Both the position numbers and the translations under genes were made by a program. Source: an uncultured bacterium (GTDB taxonomy: Bacteria; Patescibacteriota; Dojkabacteria; CALFHW01). From it: DNA of 29,709 nucleotides. Where the stretch lies: contig CALFHW010000016.1 of assembly GCA_937876695.1 (NCBI GenBank), positions 1 to 29,709 on the forward strand, written 5' to 3'. Positions 15,920 to 25,125 of the stretch are shown in pieces (the stretch's first letter is position 1; each line of letters starts with the position of its first letter). Below the pieces are notes generated by a model. The model saw only the letters and a program-made list of their open reading frames with translations, did not search any database and was not told where the DNA came from.

Positions 15920-16678
15920 ATGACAATTAGCCTGGCCAATCAAAAAGGCGGCGTAGGTAAAACCACTACTTGCCTCAACTTAGCCGTTTACCTAAGCAGG
16001 TTAGGTAAGAAAGTGCTGTTGATCGACCTAGACCCACAGGGCAATCTAAGCTCAGGCGGCGGCATATCTAGGCAGCTGGCTTCTGAGAAGTCTATCTACA
16101 AAGTTATCAGCGATCAGTTGCCAGCGGTGGAGGCCGTAATCCCCCTACCCGGCACCGATGTTCACATCATCCCAGCTGGAATTGACCTAGCTGGCGCAGA
16201 AGTTGAGCTTGTTAACCGCATGTCTAGAGAGAGTATCGTCAGAGACGCGCTCTCAAGTATTGTTAGCAAATACGACCTCGTGCTAATCGACTGCCCGCCT
16301 TCACTGGGCCTTCTGACCATCAACGCGCTAGTCGCTTCCGATCGAGTCTTAATCCCAGTCCAAAGCGAATACTACGCCTTAGAAGGCTTAGGGCTGCTTC
16401 TCGACACCGTCAAACTCGTCAAACGCAAGCTCAACAACAAGCTAGAGCTACTGGGGATTGCCATCACGATGTATGACAGCCGCACCAATCTCTCCAAAGA
16501 TGTACTAGGTGAGCTCGTCAAAAACTTCGGCAAGAAAGTGTTCGAGACCATTATCCCCCGCAACATCAAGTTATCCGAGGCCCCTTCACACGGCAAACCC
16601 ATTCAGCTATACGCCGAACGTTCGCTCGGCGCCCTCTCATACCAGTCACTGGCTGAGGAAGTTGCCAGCAGGGTGTAG
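15920..16678 (+). CDS. parA: Chromosome-partitioning ATPase ParA/Soj
   Basis: A 252-residue ParA-type P-loop ATPase that binds DNA non-specifically and moves ParB-parS complexes. The deviant Walker A is KGGVGKTT (residues 9-16). LLIDLDPQGNLSSG follows as the Walker A' region, and LVLIDCPPSLGLLTINAL is Walker B. The ATG at 15920 is chosen over an in-frame TTG at 15902, because the latter would overlap lepB and the family starts right before the first strand. Only one base separates it from the lepB TAG. parB is close by but separated by a methyltransferase gene. I saw no canonical parS in the window. Confidence 0.96.
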   Translation: MTISLANQKGGVGKTTTCLNLAVYLSRLGKKVLLIDLDPQGNLSSGGGISRQLASEKSIYKVISDQLPAVEAVIPLPGTDVHIIPAGIDLAGAEVELVNRMSRESIVRDALSSIVSKYDLVLIDCPPSLGLLTINALVASDRVLIPVQSEYYALEGLGLLLDTVKLVKRKLNNKLELLGIAITMYDSRTNLSKDVLGELVKNFGKKVFETIIPRNIKLSEAPSHGKPIQLYAERSLGALSYQSLAEEVASRV

Positions 16679-16702
16679 CCAAAGTTCCACACCGAAAACA
16701 CT

Positions 16703-16731
16703 TTGCCGCTTAAATCTTTTTAAGTTATAGT
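16703..16731 (+). promoter_or_regulatory. Promoter of the methyltransferase-parB unit with inverted repeat in its spacer
   Basis: TTGCCG (16703-16708), 17 nt, TATAGT (16726-16731), then 5 nt to the ATG at 16737. The spacer is almost exactly filled by the inverted repeat CTTAAA-TCTT-TTTAAG (16709-16724), where a repressor would block the polymerase. A second inverted repeat, CAAAGT...ACTTTG (16680-16705), overlaps the -35. Confidence 0.55.
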
Positions 16732-16736
16732 GTCTT

Positions 16737-17330
16737 ATGCAACGAGCTTGGGAAGACCACTATAGGGCGCACAATTTTTTCCGAATGGAACCACACGAGT
16801 CGCTGCCTGGCTTTATGAGCGAGTGCAACAAGCGCCAGTTTAGCAAAGTTTTAGATTTAGGCTGTGGAACTGGCGCTGATATGCTGGCCTTAGCTGAGAA
16901 GGGTTTTGAGGTGACTGGAGTTGATTTCTCACCTTCTGCAGCCAGCAATGCAGAGGATCTGCTGCAAAGTAAGTCTCTAACTGGCAAAGTATTTGTAGAC
17001 AACATCTTCGACGTAGTCACCACTTATTTACCCAATGAATTTCCCGCAATCATGGCCATAAATGCGCTCGAGTACACCGATTACACTAGTTTTCAGACTG
17101 CACTCTGGGAAATCGCCAGAATTCTGGACGATAAAGGCCTATTTTTATTGGTGGTTTCCAGTCAAGAGACAAAAGTCGACCTAGAAATTCCCGAACAACT
17201 CTTCTTCAAGCAGCAGCAATTAACCGAGCTTCTTGGCAAACGATTCAACATTCTGGATTTCACCCGAGACAAAAAACAAAGTTATTCAATTCTAATGGAA
17301 AAGAAAGGCGGAACTAACCATGTCCAATAG
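16737..17330 (+). CDS. Class I SAM-dependent methyltransferase between parA and parB
   Basis: A 197-residue methyltransferase of the Methyltransf_11/25 type. It begins ERAWEDHYRAHNFF-like at its N-terminus (WEDHYRAHNFF, 4-14), and motif I LDLGCGTGADMLALAEKGFE (about 40-59) binds SAM. VTGVDFSPSAASNA carries the acidic residue for the ribose. INALEYTDYTSFQTALWEI and LLVVSSQETK follow as motifs IV-VI. The substrate is unknown; such N-termini occur in small-molecule and tellurite-resistance-like (TehB) methyltransferases. It has its own promoter and overlaps parB by 11 nt, so ParB is probably made from this transcript. The ATG directly follows the -10 with no room for a Shine-Dalgarno. Confidence 0.88.
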   Translation: MQRAWEDHYRAHNFFRMEPHESLPGFMSECNKRQFSKVLDLGCGTGADMLALAEKGFEVTGVDFSPSAASNAEDLLQSKSLTGKVFVDNIFDVVTTYLPNEFPAIMAINALEYTDYTSFQTALWEIARILDDKGLFLLVVSSQETKVDLEIPEQLFFKQQQLTELLGKRFNILDFTRDKKQSYSILMEKKGGTNHVQ

Positions 17331-18234
17331 TTTAGGCAAAGGCTTGGCAGCAATTTTGGGCGAAGGCAATATCGGTCCTGAGCAAGGTTATATCGCTGAT
17401 CTGGATATCAATTTGATACTACCAAACCCCAAACAGCCTAGACAGAGCATCGATACTGAGGAGCTGGTCGGGCTAGCAGACTCAATTCGGGAACATGGAA
17501 TCTTGGAGCCGCTATTGGTGACAAGAATTCCAGAGGAAGAGCGCTCGGATCTACTGCGCCTGAGCCAAATGGCTGAGTACTTCTTGGTCGCCGGCGAAAG
17601 GCGCTGGAGAGCTGCGGGCCTAGCGCAGATGCAGACAGTCCCGGTAATTATCAAGGAGGTAAGCGGGCGCGAGCTGCTGGAAATGGCGGTTATCGAAAAT
17701 ATTCAGCGCAAAGACCTAAACCCCATCGAAGAAGCGCTGGCATTTGCTGAACTGTACAATAATTACCGAGTAAAACTTGAAGACCTGAGTAAGAAGCTGG
17801 GCTTAAGTGAAAGTTCAATTAGCAATAAAATGAGGCTCTTGAAACTGCCAAAGCCGGTTCAAGACGGCGTGCTGGAGGGCAAAATCAGTGAATCACATGC
17901 CTATCTGGTGTTATCTCTAAAAAGCAAGGACGCTATGCTCGCCGTCTACAATCAGATAATCAAGCGCGGCCTGTCTGTCCGCGAAACAGACGAAGCGGTG
18001 CGCAGGATCGCCATGCTAAACAAGGCACTAGAGCCGCGCAAGAGTATGGGCGGACGCAGCGTGATTTATGATGAAAAAACAGTAGAAATTAGTGAAAAAT
18101 TGGCCGAAAAATTCGGACAAGGCTTCAAGTTGCGCCGCACTAAGCGCGGCGGCCAAATTGTAATTCCATTTAAATCTGATGAACAACTCGAAAAACTGTA
18201 TAAATACCTCACAGATAAGGATTTTCTGGTATAA
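17320..18234 (+). CDS. parB: Chromosome-partitioning protein ParB/Spo0J
   Basis: A 304-residue CTPase clamp that loads at parS and spreads. It opens with SLGKGLAAILGE, the usual N-terminal ParA-interacting segment. The CTP-binding domain has NPKQPRQ (about 35-41), GERRWRAAGL (92-101) and ENIQRKDLNPIEEA (126-139). A helix-turn-helix follows (LSKKLGLSESSISNKMRLLKLP, about 161-182, read in two halves). The last 50 residues form the dimerisation region. GGCGG 8-9 nt before the ATG is a fair ribosome site within the upstream methyltransferase gene, which it overlaps by 11 nt. Its stop overlaps the next promoter. Confidence 0.96.
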   Translation: MSNSLGKGLAAILGEGNIGPEQGYIADLDINLILPNPKQPRQSIDTEELVGLADSIREHGILEPLLVTRIPEEERSDLLRLSQMAEYFLVAGERRWRAAGLAQMQTVPVIIKEVSGRELLEMAVIENIQRKDLNPIEEALAFAELYNNYRVKLEDLSKKLGLSESSISNKMRLLKLPKPVQDGVLEGKISESHAYLVLSLKSKDAMLAVYNQIIKRGLSVRETDEAVRRIAMLNKALEPRKSMGGRSVIYDEKTVEISEKLAEKFGQGFKLRRTKRGGQIVIPFKSDEQLEKLYKYLTDKDFLV

Positions 18235-18235
18235 T
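18227..18235 (+). promoter_or_regulatory. Extended -10 promoter before the amidase gene
   Basis: TGG-TATAAT, an extended -10, overlapping the parB stop codon. No good -35 is present. Transcription would begin near 18242 and give a leader of about 49 nt. TAAGGG at about 18275 is 13 nt or so before the amidase ATG. Confidence 0.5.
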
Positions 18236-18238
18236 TAG

Positions 18239-18298
18239 ATGTGTATTATAGGATATTTTAATTCGCCCTACATAAGGGTTAAACTTAAAAATGGCTAG
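18239..18298 (+). CDS. Possible leader ORF overlapping the amidase start
   Basis: ATG at 18239 opens MCIIGYFNSPYIRVKLKNG, ending at a TAG (18296-18298) that lies 5 nt inside the amidase gene. The arrangement recalls the leader ORF before ileS. The ATG is only 3 nt from the -10, closer than expected for a transcript carrying it, so this is weak. Confidence 0.2.
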   Translation: MCIIGYFNSPYIRVKLKNG

Positions 18299-19883
18299 AG
18301 TAATCATATCGTCAGGTCATACTACCAGTAGTCCCGGAACAATCGTCGGAGATCTGCGAGAAGTAGATCTGGCGCGTAAAATCGCCAAAATGGTTACGCC
18401 TTATCTAAGGCAAAACGGCATCATCACCCTGGCAGTTCCCTACGAAATGGAGCTCCCAAAAAGAATTGACTGGATCAATAGCACGGGATATAAGGCCCAG
18501 CAAAATGACGTAGTACTGGAAATTCATATCAATGAGGGTGGTAAATCTGGAGTAGAGGCTTGGTATGTAAATACCGAAAACGGCGCCTCAAAGCAGTTTG
18601 CTACCGCAATTACCGACTCTATCAAAGCCAAGACAGGTCTCAAAATTCAAGGTGTAAATGACGAAAAAACTCATGAATACGGCGGAATTGGTCTATTACA
18701 GCAAGTGGGACCAGTATCAGCACTGATTGAGTGTCTGTACATCGACAATCCTGAGGATCAAAAGTTCTTGCGTTCGGAGCCAAAGCTCGATGATCTGGCA
18801 GAAGCAATCGCCGCAGGTATCGCCGAGTTTCTAGGTGTTGAATTTACCGGGAGAACACATACCAAGGCGGCTGTGAGTGCCTCCTCCCCTGCTCAGAAAC
18901 CTGCCGAGCAAAAGCCAGCGGGCGAGCAAAAACCAGCTGAGGCAAAAGCTCTTGAGTCAAGGCCTATTGAGCCAAAACCTACATCCGAGAAACCAATCTC
19001 TAATGTCGTCACCCAGGCGAAACCTGTCAACAGTCAGAACGTAGATACTTATGACGATCAAGAGGAGCAGGAGGATGAAGATGACGACGATTATGAGGAT
19101 GATATGGATACTGAAGATGAGAATACTTCAGATCAGGATGATGATGGTATGGATGAGGTTACCAATGATCTTCCCCAGCCAAGCCCACGTCCAATTGCCA
19201 AACCAGCATTTCCTACTCCAAGCCAAAAAGCAGCGTTTGGAGGCAATACTGTTTCAAATCCGCGTGATAACTTCCCCACTTTTGGTGGCGGTAGCTCTGC
19301 TGGAGGCAGTGCGTTTGGGGGAGGTAACTCGGGCGGGTCGTTTGGAACAAAAAACAGCGGCGGAAGCGCTTTTGGCGGGAGCCAGGGCGGCGGTACGTTT
19401 GGCGGAAGCCCAGCTGGAGCTGGCAAAGCCCCGATGAGCCGTGAGGAGCGCAAGGATATGATTTCCAAGTATTACAAAAAGGCTTTTGGAAAGGAACCGA
19501 GCCAGGGCGACCTCAATTATTTCCTAAACATCGGCATCAGCGAGGATCAATTCATCAAGCGCATCATGGATTCCCAAGATCATCAGGACCAAGTTCAGAA
19601 TGCTATTAAGTTCAAGCAAATAAACACCGAATTTGAGCAGTTAAAAGGAAAATTCGAATCTCTTGAAAAAGCCCACTCTGACCAAAGGTTGATTTTGGAA
19701 AAGCTAAACTCGTTGCTGCTTCAAAAAAACCAGGCGCTGGCCAATTTACAACGCAGATCTCAGCTACTGATGAATAAAATCGAAGAAATCCAAGGTAAAC
19801 AAGGTCCTCCCAAGATCAAAATCGACTACAAAGAGAGCACTTTCGAGAAGTTCCTCAAATACCTGAGCAAGAAATTATCTTGA
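18291..19883 (+). CDS. N-acetylmuramoyl-L-alanine amidase (Amidase_3) with acidic, Gly-rich and coiled-coil tail
   Basis: A 530-residue protein. Residues 1-183 are a zinc Amidase_3 domain that cuts the MurNAc-L-Ala bond in peptidoglycan. Likely ligands are H10 (SSGHTT), E24 (LREVDLA) and H79 (LEIHIN), with E147 (LIECLYIDN) as catalytic Glu. Residues 190-250 are Lys/Pro/Ala-rich. Residues 254-289 are a very acidic run. Residues 331-379 are Gly/Ser/Phe-rich repeats. Residues 383-435 (YYKKAFGKEPSQGDLNYFL, then GISEDQFIKRIMDS) resemble a DUF4214-like module. Residues 440-503 are coiled coil. No signal peptide is visible, so export must use another route or the enzyme acts on release. It ends on a TGA that overlaps the next promoter's -35. 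Confidence 0.87.
   Translation: MARVIISSGHTTSSPGTIVGDLREVDLARKIAKMVTPYLRQNGIITLAVPYEMELPKRIDWINSTGYKAQQNDVVLEIHINEGGKSGVEAWYVNTENGASKQFATAITDSIKAKTGLKIQGVNDEKTHEYGGIGLLQQVGPVSALIECLYIDNPEDQKFLRSEPKLDDLAEAIAAGIAEFLGVEFTGRTHTKAAVSASSPAQKPAEQKPAGEQKPAEAKALESRPIEPKPTSEKPISNVVTQAKPVNSQNVDTYDDQEEQEDEDDDDYEDDMDTEDENTSDQDDDGMDEVTNDLPQPSPRPIAKPAFPTPSQKAAFGGNTVSNPRDNFPTFGGGSSAGGSAFGGGNSGGSFGTKNSGGSAFGGSQGGGTFGGSPAGAGKAPMSREERKDMISKYYKKAFGKEPSQGDLNYFLNIGISEDQFIKRIMDSQDHQDQVQNAIKFKQINTEFEQLKGKFESLEKAHSDQRLILEKLNSLLLQKNQALANLQRRSQLLMNKIEEIQGKQGPPKIKIDYKESTFEKFLKYLSKKLS
19050..19157 (+). repeat. Acidic low-complexity tract in the amidase
   Basis: GAT/GAA/GAC/GAG codons encoding Asp/Glu almost continuously over about 36 residues, separating the catalytic domain from the Gly-rich linker. 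It explains long shadow frames on both strands here. Confidence 0.85.
19281..19427 (+). repeat. Gly-rich FGG repeats in the amidase
   Basis: About six imperfect copies of a unit like (A/S)FGGG(S/N)(S/Q)GG over residues 331-379. It is a flexible linker or a low-complexity adhesive segment. Confidence 0.8.
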
Positions 19884-19909
19884 CCAGGTAGCCTATAAGC
19901 GGTTATGAT
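19880..19909 (+). promoter_or_regulatory. Promoter after the amidase gene
   Basis: TTGACC (19880-19885), 18 nt, TATGAT (19904-19909); the -35 overlaps the amidase TGA. Start of transcription would be near 19916, upstream of the small ORF at 19950. The 10-mer TTGACCAGGT is repeated at 19987-19996. Confidence 0.5.
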
Positions 19910-19949
19910 GTAATAGCCCTTATTTAACATGTTTAGAGGAGCTGTTGGT

Positions 19950-20024
19950 ATGTTTTCAAGTATTGCAAAATCCAGTTACAAACGAATTGACCAGGTTAAT
20001 TATCCTGGAAGTTTGCTGGTATAG
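19950..20024 (+). CDS. Small ORF (24 aa) with strong Shine-Dalgarno upstream of rny
   Basis: Starts MFSSIAKSSYKRIDQ and ends PGSLLV. AGAGGAG (19935-19941) lies 8 nt before the ATG, the best Shine-Dalgarno in the window, and a promoter lies just upstream. It could be a real small protein or a leader peptide controlling rny. It carries no recognisable domain. Its stop lies inside the candidate extended -10 at 20017-20025. Confidence 0.4.
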   Translation: MFSSIAKSSYKRIDQVNYPGSLLV

Positions 20025-20063
20025 AATTGCGCTAGTTGCTTTCTGAAAACCCCGCAGTATATT
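19991..20063 (+). promoter_or_regulatory. Hairpin and candidate rny promoters
   Basis: A 5-bp inverted repeat CCAGG...CCTGG (19991-20008) overlaps the second TTGACCAGGT copy. TGG-TATAGA (20017-20025) is an extended -10. TTGCTT (20036-20041), 16 nt, TATATT (20058-20063) ends 4 nt before the rny ATG, giving a possible leaderless start. Which is used cannot be told. The 184-nt gap 19884-20067 holds these and the small ORF. Confidence 0.4.
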
Positions 20064-20067
20064 ACAA

Positions 20068-21600
20068 ATGGAAGTTCTGTTAGTTTTACTTATATTGATG
20101 ATCCCGGCCAGTATGGCAGGGACATATGCTATCCAACAGCGTGCCACCAAGAAGCTAGAGAGCAAGCTGGCTGGCGCTACTGAAAAGATTAGTGCAGGTG
20201 AGGCAGAAGCCGGCAAGGCGGATGAATTAGTACTTAACGCTAAGAAAAAGGCCTACGAGATCGAAGTTGAGGCTGATCGCAAAGCCAAAGAGAAGCTAAA
20301 CAAAGCTGAAGAGGCTGAGAGACAGTCCGTTTCCAGAGAGCAGAAGCTGCTGGAGAGGGCTAAATTGATGGATGAGAGAGAAGAATCGATGGAAAAGAAG
20401 GAGCATGCACTCGAACAGTCCAAAAAAGACGTCAAAAAGCGCTCAGACGAGATCAATACCCAGTTAGAACAAATCGCCGGTCTTAGCAAGAAAGAAGCCG
20501 AAGAGAGACTCATGAAGCAGTTAGAGGAAGAGCTTAAGGGTCACGTCAGCAAGAAGATCCACGAAGCTGAGCAGACTATTCAATTGGAATCTGAGAAGAA
20601 GGCCAAAGAAGTGATGATCGATGCTATGCAAAGGAGCGCCACTGATTTCGTAGCTGAAACTACTTCCACTACATTCCAGATTGAAGATGAGAAGCAAAAA
20701 GGAAAAATTATCGGTAAAGAAGGTCGAAATATTAGATCTTTCGAAAGACTTACTGGAGTTGAAATTATCATGGACGATGCTCCTGATATGATCACTGTCT
20801 CTTCATTTGACCCAATCCGTAGAGAAGTTGCTGCCCTTGCTATCAAGAAACTGCTTAAGGACGGAAGGGTTCACCCAGGTGCCATCGAAGACACTATCAG
20901 ACACATCAAAAACGACCTAGCCAAAGAGATCCAGAGAACTGGAGAAAAGATCGCTTACGATACTGGCTTCCCAGATCTACCAATCGAAATCATTAAACTT
21001 CTAGGTAGATTCAAGTACAGGTATAGTTATGGGCAGAACTTGGTCAAACATAGTTTGGAGATGGTGAATCTCGGCCAGCAGCTAGCGCAGGAAGTTGGTG
21101 CAGATGTGGCTTTCACTAAAAAGGCTTGTCTGCTGCACGATTTGGGTAAAGTTTTGACCTATGAGATCGAAGGTAAGCCTCATCACCATATTTCCGGCGA
21201 CATCGTGCGAAAGTACTTGAAGGACGAGAGACTAGCAAACGCAGTGGAATCACATCACGGTGACATTGAGCCTAAATCTATCGAGGCAGTTCTAGTTTCC
21301 ATCGCTGACGCGATTTCAGGTGCTAGACCTGGCGCTCGTCGAGATGACTACGATGATTACGTCAAGCGTGTCAAGGCTCTTGAGGACATCGCTAAGCAGT
21401 ATGGCGCAGTTAAGGATGCCTTTGCAATCCATGCTGGCCGTGAGGTTCGCGTGATCGTTAAACCAGAGGAGATCAACGACGAGGATAGCAAAGTGATGGC
21501 TTACAAGATCGCTAAGGAGATTGAGGAAAAGCAGAACTACCCTGGTACCATTAAGGTTACCGTCATCCGCGAAAACCGCATCGAGGCGATTGCGAAGTAG
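20068..21600 (+). CDS. rny: Ribonuclease Y
   Basis: A 510-residue membrane-anchored endoribonuclease that starts decay of many mRNAs. One N-terminal membrane helix (2-20) is followed by a long charged coiled coil (about 25-190). The KH domain has GKIIGKEGRNIRSFE (212-226) and DDAPDMITVSSFDPIRRE (236-253). The HD domain has HSL (328-330), LLHDLGK (355-361) with the His-Asp pair 357-358, and SHHGD (395-399). The conserved end is YPGTIKVTVIRE. Length matches the family. The ATG is correct because it precedes the membrane helix directly. No Shine-Dalgarno; see the promoters just upstream. A strong terminator follows, so it is a single-gene unit, or two genes with the small ORF. Confidence 0.97.
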   Translation: MEVLLVLLILMIPASMAGTYAIQQRATKKLESKLAGATEKISAGEAEAGKADELVLNAKKKAYEIEVEADRKAKEKLNKAEEAERQSVSREQKLLERAKLMDEREESMEKKEHALEQSKKDVKKRSDEINTQLEQIAGLSKKEAEERLMKQLEEELKGHVSKKIHEAEQTIQLESEKKAKEVMIDAMQRSATDFVAETTSTTFQIEDEKQKGKIIGKEGRNIRSFERLTGVEIIMDDAPDMITVSSFDPIRREVAALAIKKLLKDGRVHPGAIEDTIRHIKNDLAKEIQRTGEKIAYDTGFPDLPIEIIKLLGRFKYRYSYGQNLVKHSLEMVNLGQQLAQEVGADVAFTKKACLLHDLGKVLTYEIEGKPHHHISGDIVRKYLKDERLANAVESHHGDIEPKSIEAVLVSIADAISGARPGARRDDYDDYVKRVKALEDIAKQYGAVKDAFAIHAGREVRVIVKPEEINDEDSKVMAYKIAKEIEEKQNYPGTIKVTVIRENRIEAIAK

Positions 21601-21610
21601 GAATGATATT

Positions 21611-21644
21611 AATGCCCCCTTGTTTTCAAGGGGGCATTTTTTAT
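21611..21644 (+). terminator. Rho-independent terminator of rny
   Basis: A perfect 12-bp stem, AATGCCCCCTTG (21611-21622) with CAAGGGGGCATT (21627-21638), a TTTT loop, and a T run continuing to 21642. The stem also lies 38 nt past the stop of the convergent gene at 21682, so it may serve both strands. Confidence 0.92.
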
Positions 21645-21681
21645 TGTCTTGCTCAATGAAAAAATGACAGTTTATATTGCC

Positions 21682-22962
21682 CTATATAAACCCCTCTGTG
21701 ACAATTGTTTCCCAGTTTCTTTCGATCACATGTAAAACAGCTGCCGAGGCCTCTCTGGCAAACTGCGCATCTATTTCACCTTTTTGTCCCAAGATCCTCT
21801 GAACCAAAGGGCTCTCCCCAAACTTACTCCGAAAACCAGCTGACGTACCTAGCAAGCGCACTATTGGTGTTAAAACCAAACCTTCTTCAGAGCCAATTAA
21901 AGCAGGGTTTAGTACTCTGGTAGCCTCTTCCAACTGCATCATTGCAGGCCGTGTTATTCGATGTGGGTGTTCAAGTTTATTAAAGTAGTTACCCAATATA
22001 CCCAGTTCCTTTCCGTATACAGCGAGACTGGAAATTTGTAGCGCGTGTTTGGTTAGCTTATGGTTGTCTTCATCATAAAGGTACAATCTTACACCCTGGA
22101 ATTGCTTTCCTAGTCTATACTTCTCCACTTGGCTAAACCACCTCAACCTTTGGTAGACTACATATAGATACTCATCCTGCGGATTCAGGCCCTTGTTAGC
22201 AAGTAAATACCCTAGGTAGGTGAGGATGTTTTGATAAACTTCTTCTGGGCCCATTTGCCCGATTTCCCCGATAATATCCTCTTTCAAAAGTGAAAATTTT
22301 ACTGCCTTTGTTAGCTGAGGATCAGGGACAGTCATAATTCCGCAAAAATCAGTGTAGGAAATCGCATAACCAATTAACCCCAGAAGATTGTCACCTAATA
22401 ATTCGCCAACTCTTGAGTTATAATCTTCCTTAAAAGTTTCTAAATCGCTGTTGTGCTGCCCTCTAAGAATCGTCCTGGCTACAATTACTGATAAGTCTGT
22501 TGCTGCGAGTAATCTTTCCCTAGATGTGGTGTTTTCTGGTAAAGCATCAGCTAGCTTTACTGCTTTATCTCGCCACTGGTCAGCTATTCGATGATTACGG
22601 TTAATTCCATACCAATTCCCCCGATAATCCCTGATAGATGCATCAATATATAGCCCTATTCTTGAAGCGACTTGATTAAAGTCTAATATTGGGCTTGAGC
22701 GCCCCTCTTCTGTAACTGCGTCTGCAACTGCCTCTCCAATTTGAGCGATGATCCCGCCACCTCCCTGTGATAAATAATCCCCCAGGATTTGCTGATGAAG
22801 GTTATCCTCTATGATTGCGGCGCTATGATGGCCAACAATCTCTTGCAGGCGAGTAACTTTCTTTGGGTATTTGCTCTTATGGACTTCCAAAACCTCATCT
22901 CCAGGACTTATATACTCTGGCTTTTGAGGCAGTTTTCGACCAGCAATATCTGATTCAGACAT
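21682..22962 (-). CDS. Unrecognised 426-aa mostly helical protein
   Basis: I do not recognise a family. The ATG at 22962 is chosen over a TTG one codon earlier. The protein is soluble, mostly helical, and has no signal peptide, membrane segment, Cys cluster or nucleotide loop. Notable segments are QGGGGIIAQIGEAVADAV (about 66-83), NRNHRIADQWRDKA (about 121-134), LLGLIGYAISYTDFCG near the middle, and EYLYVVYQRLRWFSQVEKYR. The glycine run and conserved-looking aromatic residues may line a binding cleft, but that is a guess. It stands alone between two terminators, 134 nt downstream of groEL, with its own candidate promoter and palindromes, so it is probably transcribed separately from groESL. 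Confidence 0.8.
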   Translation of the reverse strand: MSESDIAGRKLPQKPEYISPGDEVLEVHKSKYPKKVTRLQEIVGHHSAAIIEDNLHQQILGDYLSQGGGGIIAQIGEAVADAVTEEGRSSPILDFNQVASRIGLYIDASIRDYRGNWYGINRNHRIADQWRDKAVKLADALPENTTSRERLLAATDLSVIVARTILRGQHNSDLETFKEDYNSRVGELLGDNLLGLIGYAISYTDFCGIMTVPDPQLTKAVKFSLLKEDIIGEIGQMGPEEVYQNILTYLGYLLANKGLNPQDEYLYVVYQRLRWFSQVEKYRLGKQFQGVRLYLYDEDNHKLTKHALQISSLAVYGKELGILGNYFNKLEHPHRITRPAMMQLEEATRVLNPALIGSEEGLVLTPIVRLLGTSAGFRSKFGESPLVQRILGQKGEIDAQFAREASAAVLHVIERNWETIVTEGFI

Positions 22963-22984
22963 CAATTAGTTATTTGCTAATAGT

Positions 22985-23019
22985 TAGAATTAGATTCTAC
23001 CAAACTATAGGATATCCTA
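22985..23019 (-). promoter_or_regulatory. Promoter and palindromes before the 426-aa gene
   Basis: On the minus strand TGG-TAGAAT (-10 at 22994-22999) is an extended -10, about 32 nt before the ATG. It lies inside the inverted repeat TAGAAT-TAG-ATTCTA (22985-22999). A perfect 12-bp palindrome TAGGATATCCTA (23008-23019) lies just upstream, near the -35 position. Both could be operator sites. Confidence 0.4.
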
Positions 23020-23036
23020 GCGAGAACTAATCTACA

Positions 23037-23062
23037 AAACCCCCGCTCAAGAGCGGGGGTTT
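23037..23062 (-). terminator. Terminator of groEL
   Basis: An 11-bp stem, AAACCCCCGCT (23037-23047) with AGCGGGGGTTT (23052-23062), and a CAAG loop, 35 nt after the groEL stop. The T run on the minus strand is short (TTTT then G). It isolates groESL from the next gene. Confidence 0.8.
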
Positions 23063-23096
23063 CTTTGCCAAATAGTAAACTTGAGAAGCAGCGACT

Positions 23097-24742
<1,646 letters not shown>

Positions 24743-24757
24743 CTTTTAAGAATTTAA

Positions 24758-25075
24758 TTAGTTAATAATTGCCAATATATCTCCTTCTTCCATAACTAGG
24801 TATGACTTGCTCTCTCCATTCTCGTCAACCTCAACCTCATCTGGTCCGTATTTCTTGAAAATAACTGCGTCGCCCACCTTCACATTAAAAGGGACAATCT
24901 TACCCGAGTCATCGAGCTTGCCTGTGCCTAGAGCCACGATCTCGCCTTTTTGTGGCTTTTCTTTGTTCATAGTATCGGGTAAAACAATTCCTGACTGTGT
25001 GGTTCGTTCCTCTTCCAGAGGTTTAACCAAAATATTTCCTCCAATAGGAGTGAGTTTTGTTTTGGCTGCTGCCAT
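24758..25075 (-). CDS. groES: Co-chaperonin GroES (10 kDa)
   Basis: Lid of the GroEL chamber. 105 residues, slightly longer than the usual 95-98. It has LTPIGGNILVKPLEEERTT (7-25) with the extended mobile-loop segment TQSGIVLPDT, then KPQKGEIVALGTGKLDDSGK and VGDAVIFKKYGPDEVE (about 67-82). A near-consensus promoter lies 73-102 nt upstream. There is no Shine-Dalgarno. It is the first gene of groESL. Confidence 0.98.
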   Translation of the reverse strand: MAAAKTKLTPIGGNILVKPLEEERTTQSGIVLPDTMNKEKPQKGEIVALGTGKLDDSGKIVPFNVKVGDAVIFKKYGPDEVEVDENGESKSYLVMEEGDILAIIN

Positions 25076-25125
25076 ATCTTGTTTGAATAATAAATTAATA
25101 TAATTTGGGCTGTTCTGAAATTTAG

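Noticed and set aside
16681..16700. parS-like sequence (GTTCCAC...) next to parA
   Set aside because: It lacks the palindromic CACGTG core of parS. The CACGTG-like site near 26519 also has the wrong flanks and lies in another gene.
19051..19468. Open frames on both strands opposite the amidase linker (Met/Arg-rich and Pro-rich)
   Set aside because: They are shadows of the acidic and Gly-rich low-complexity codons; no ribosome site or family.
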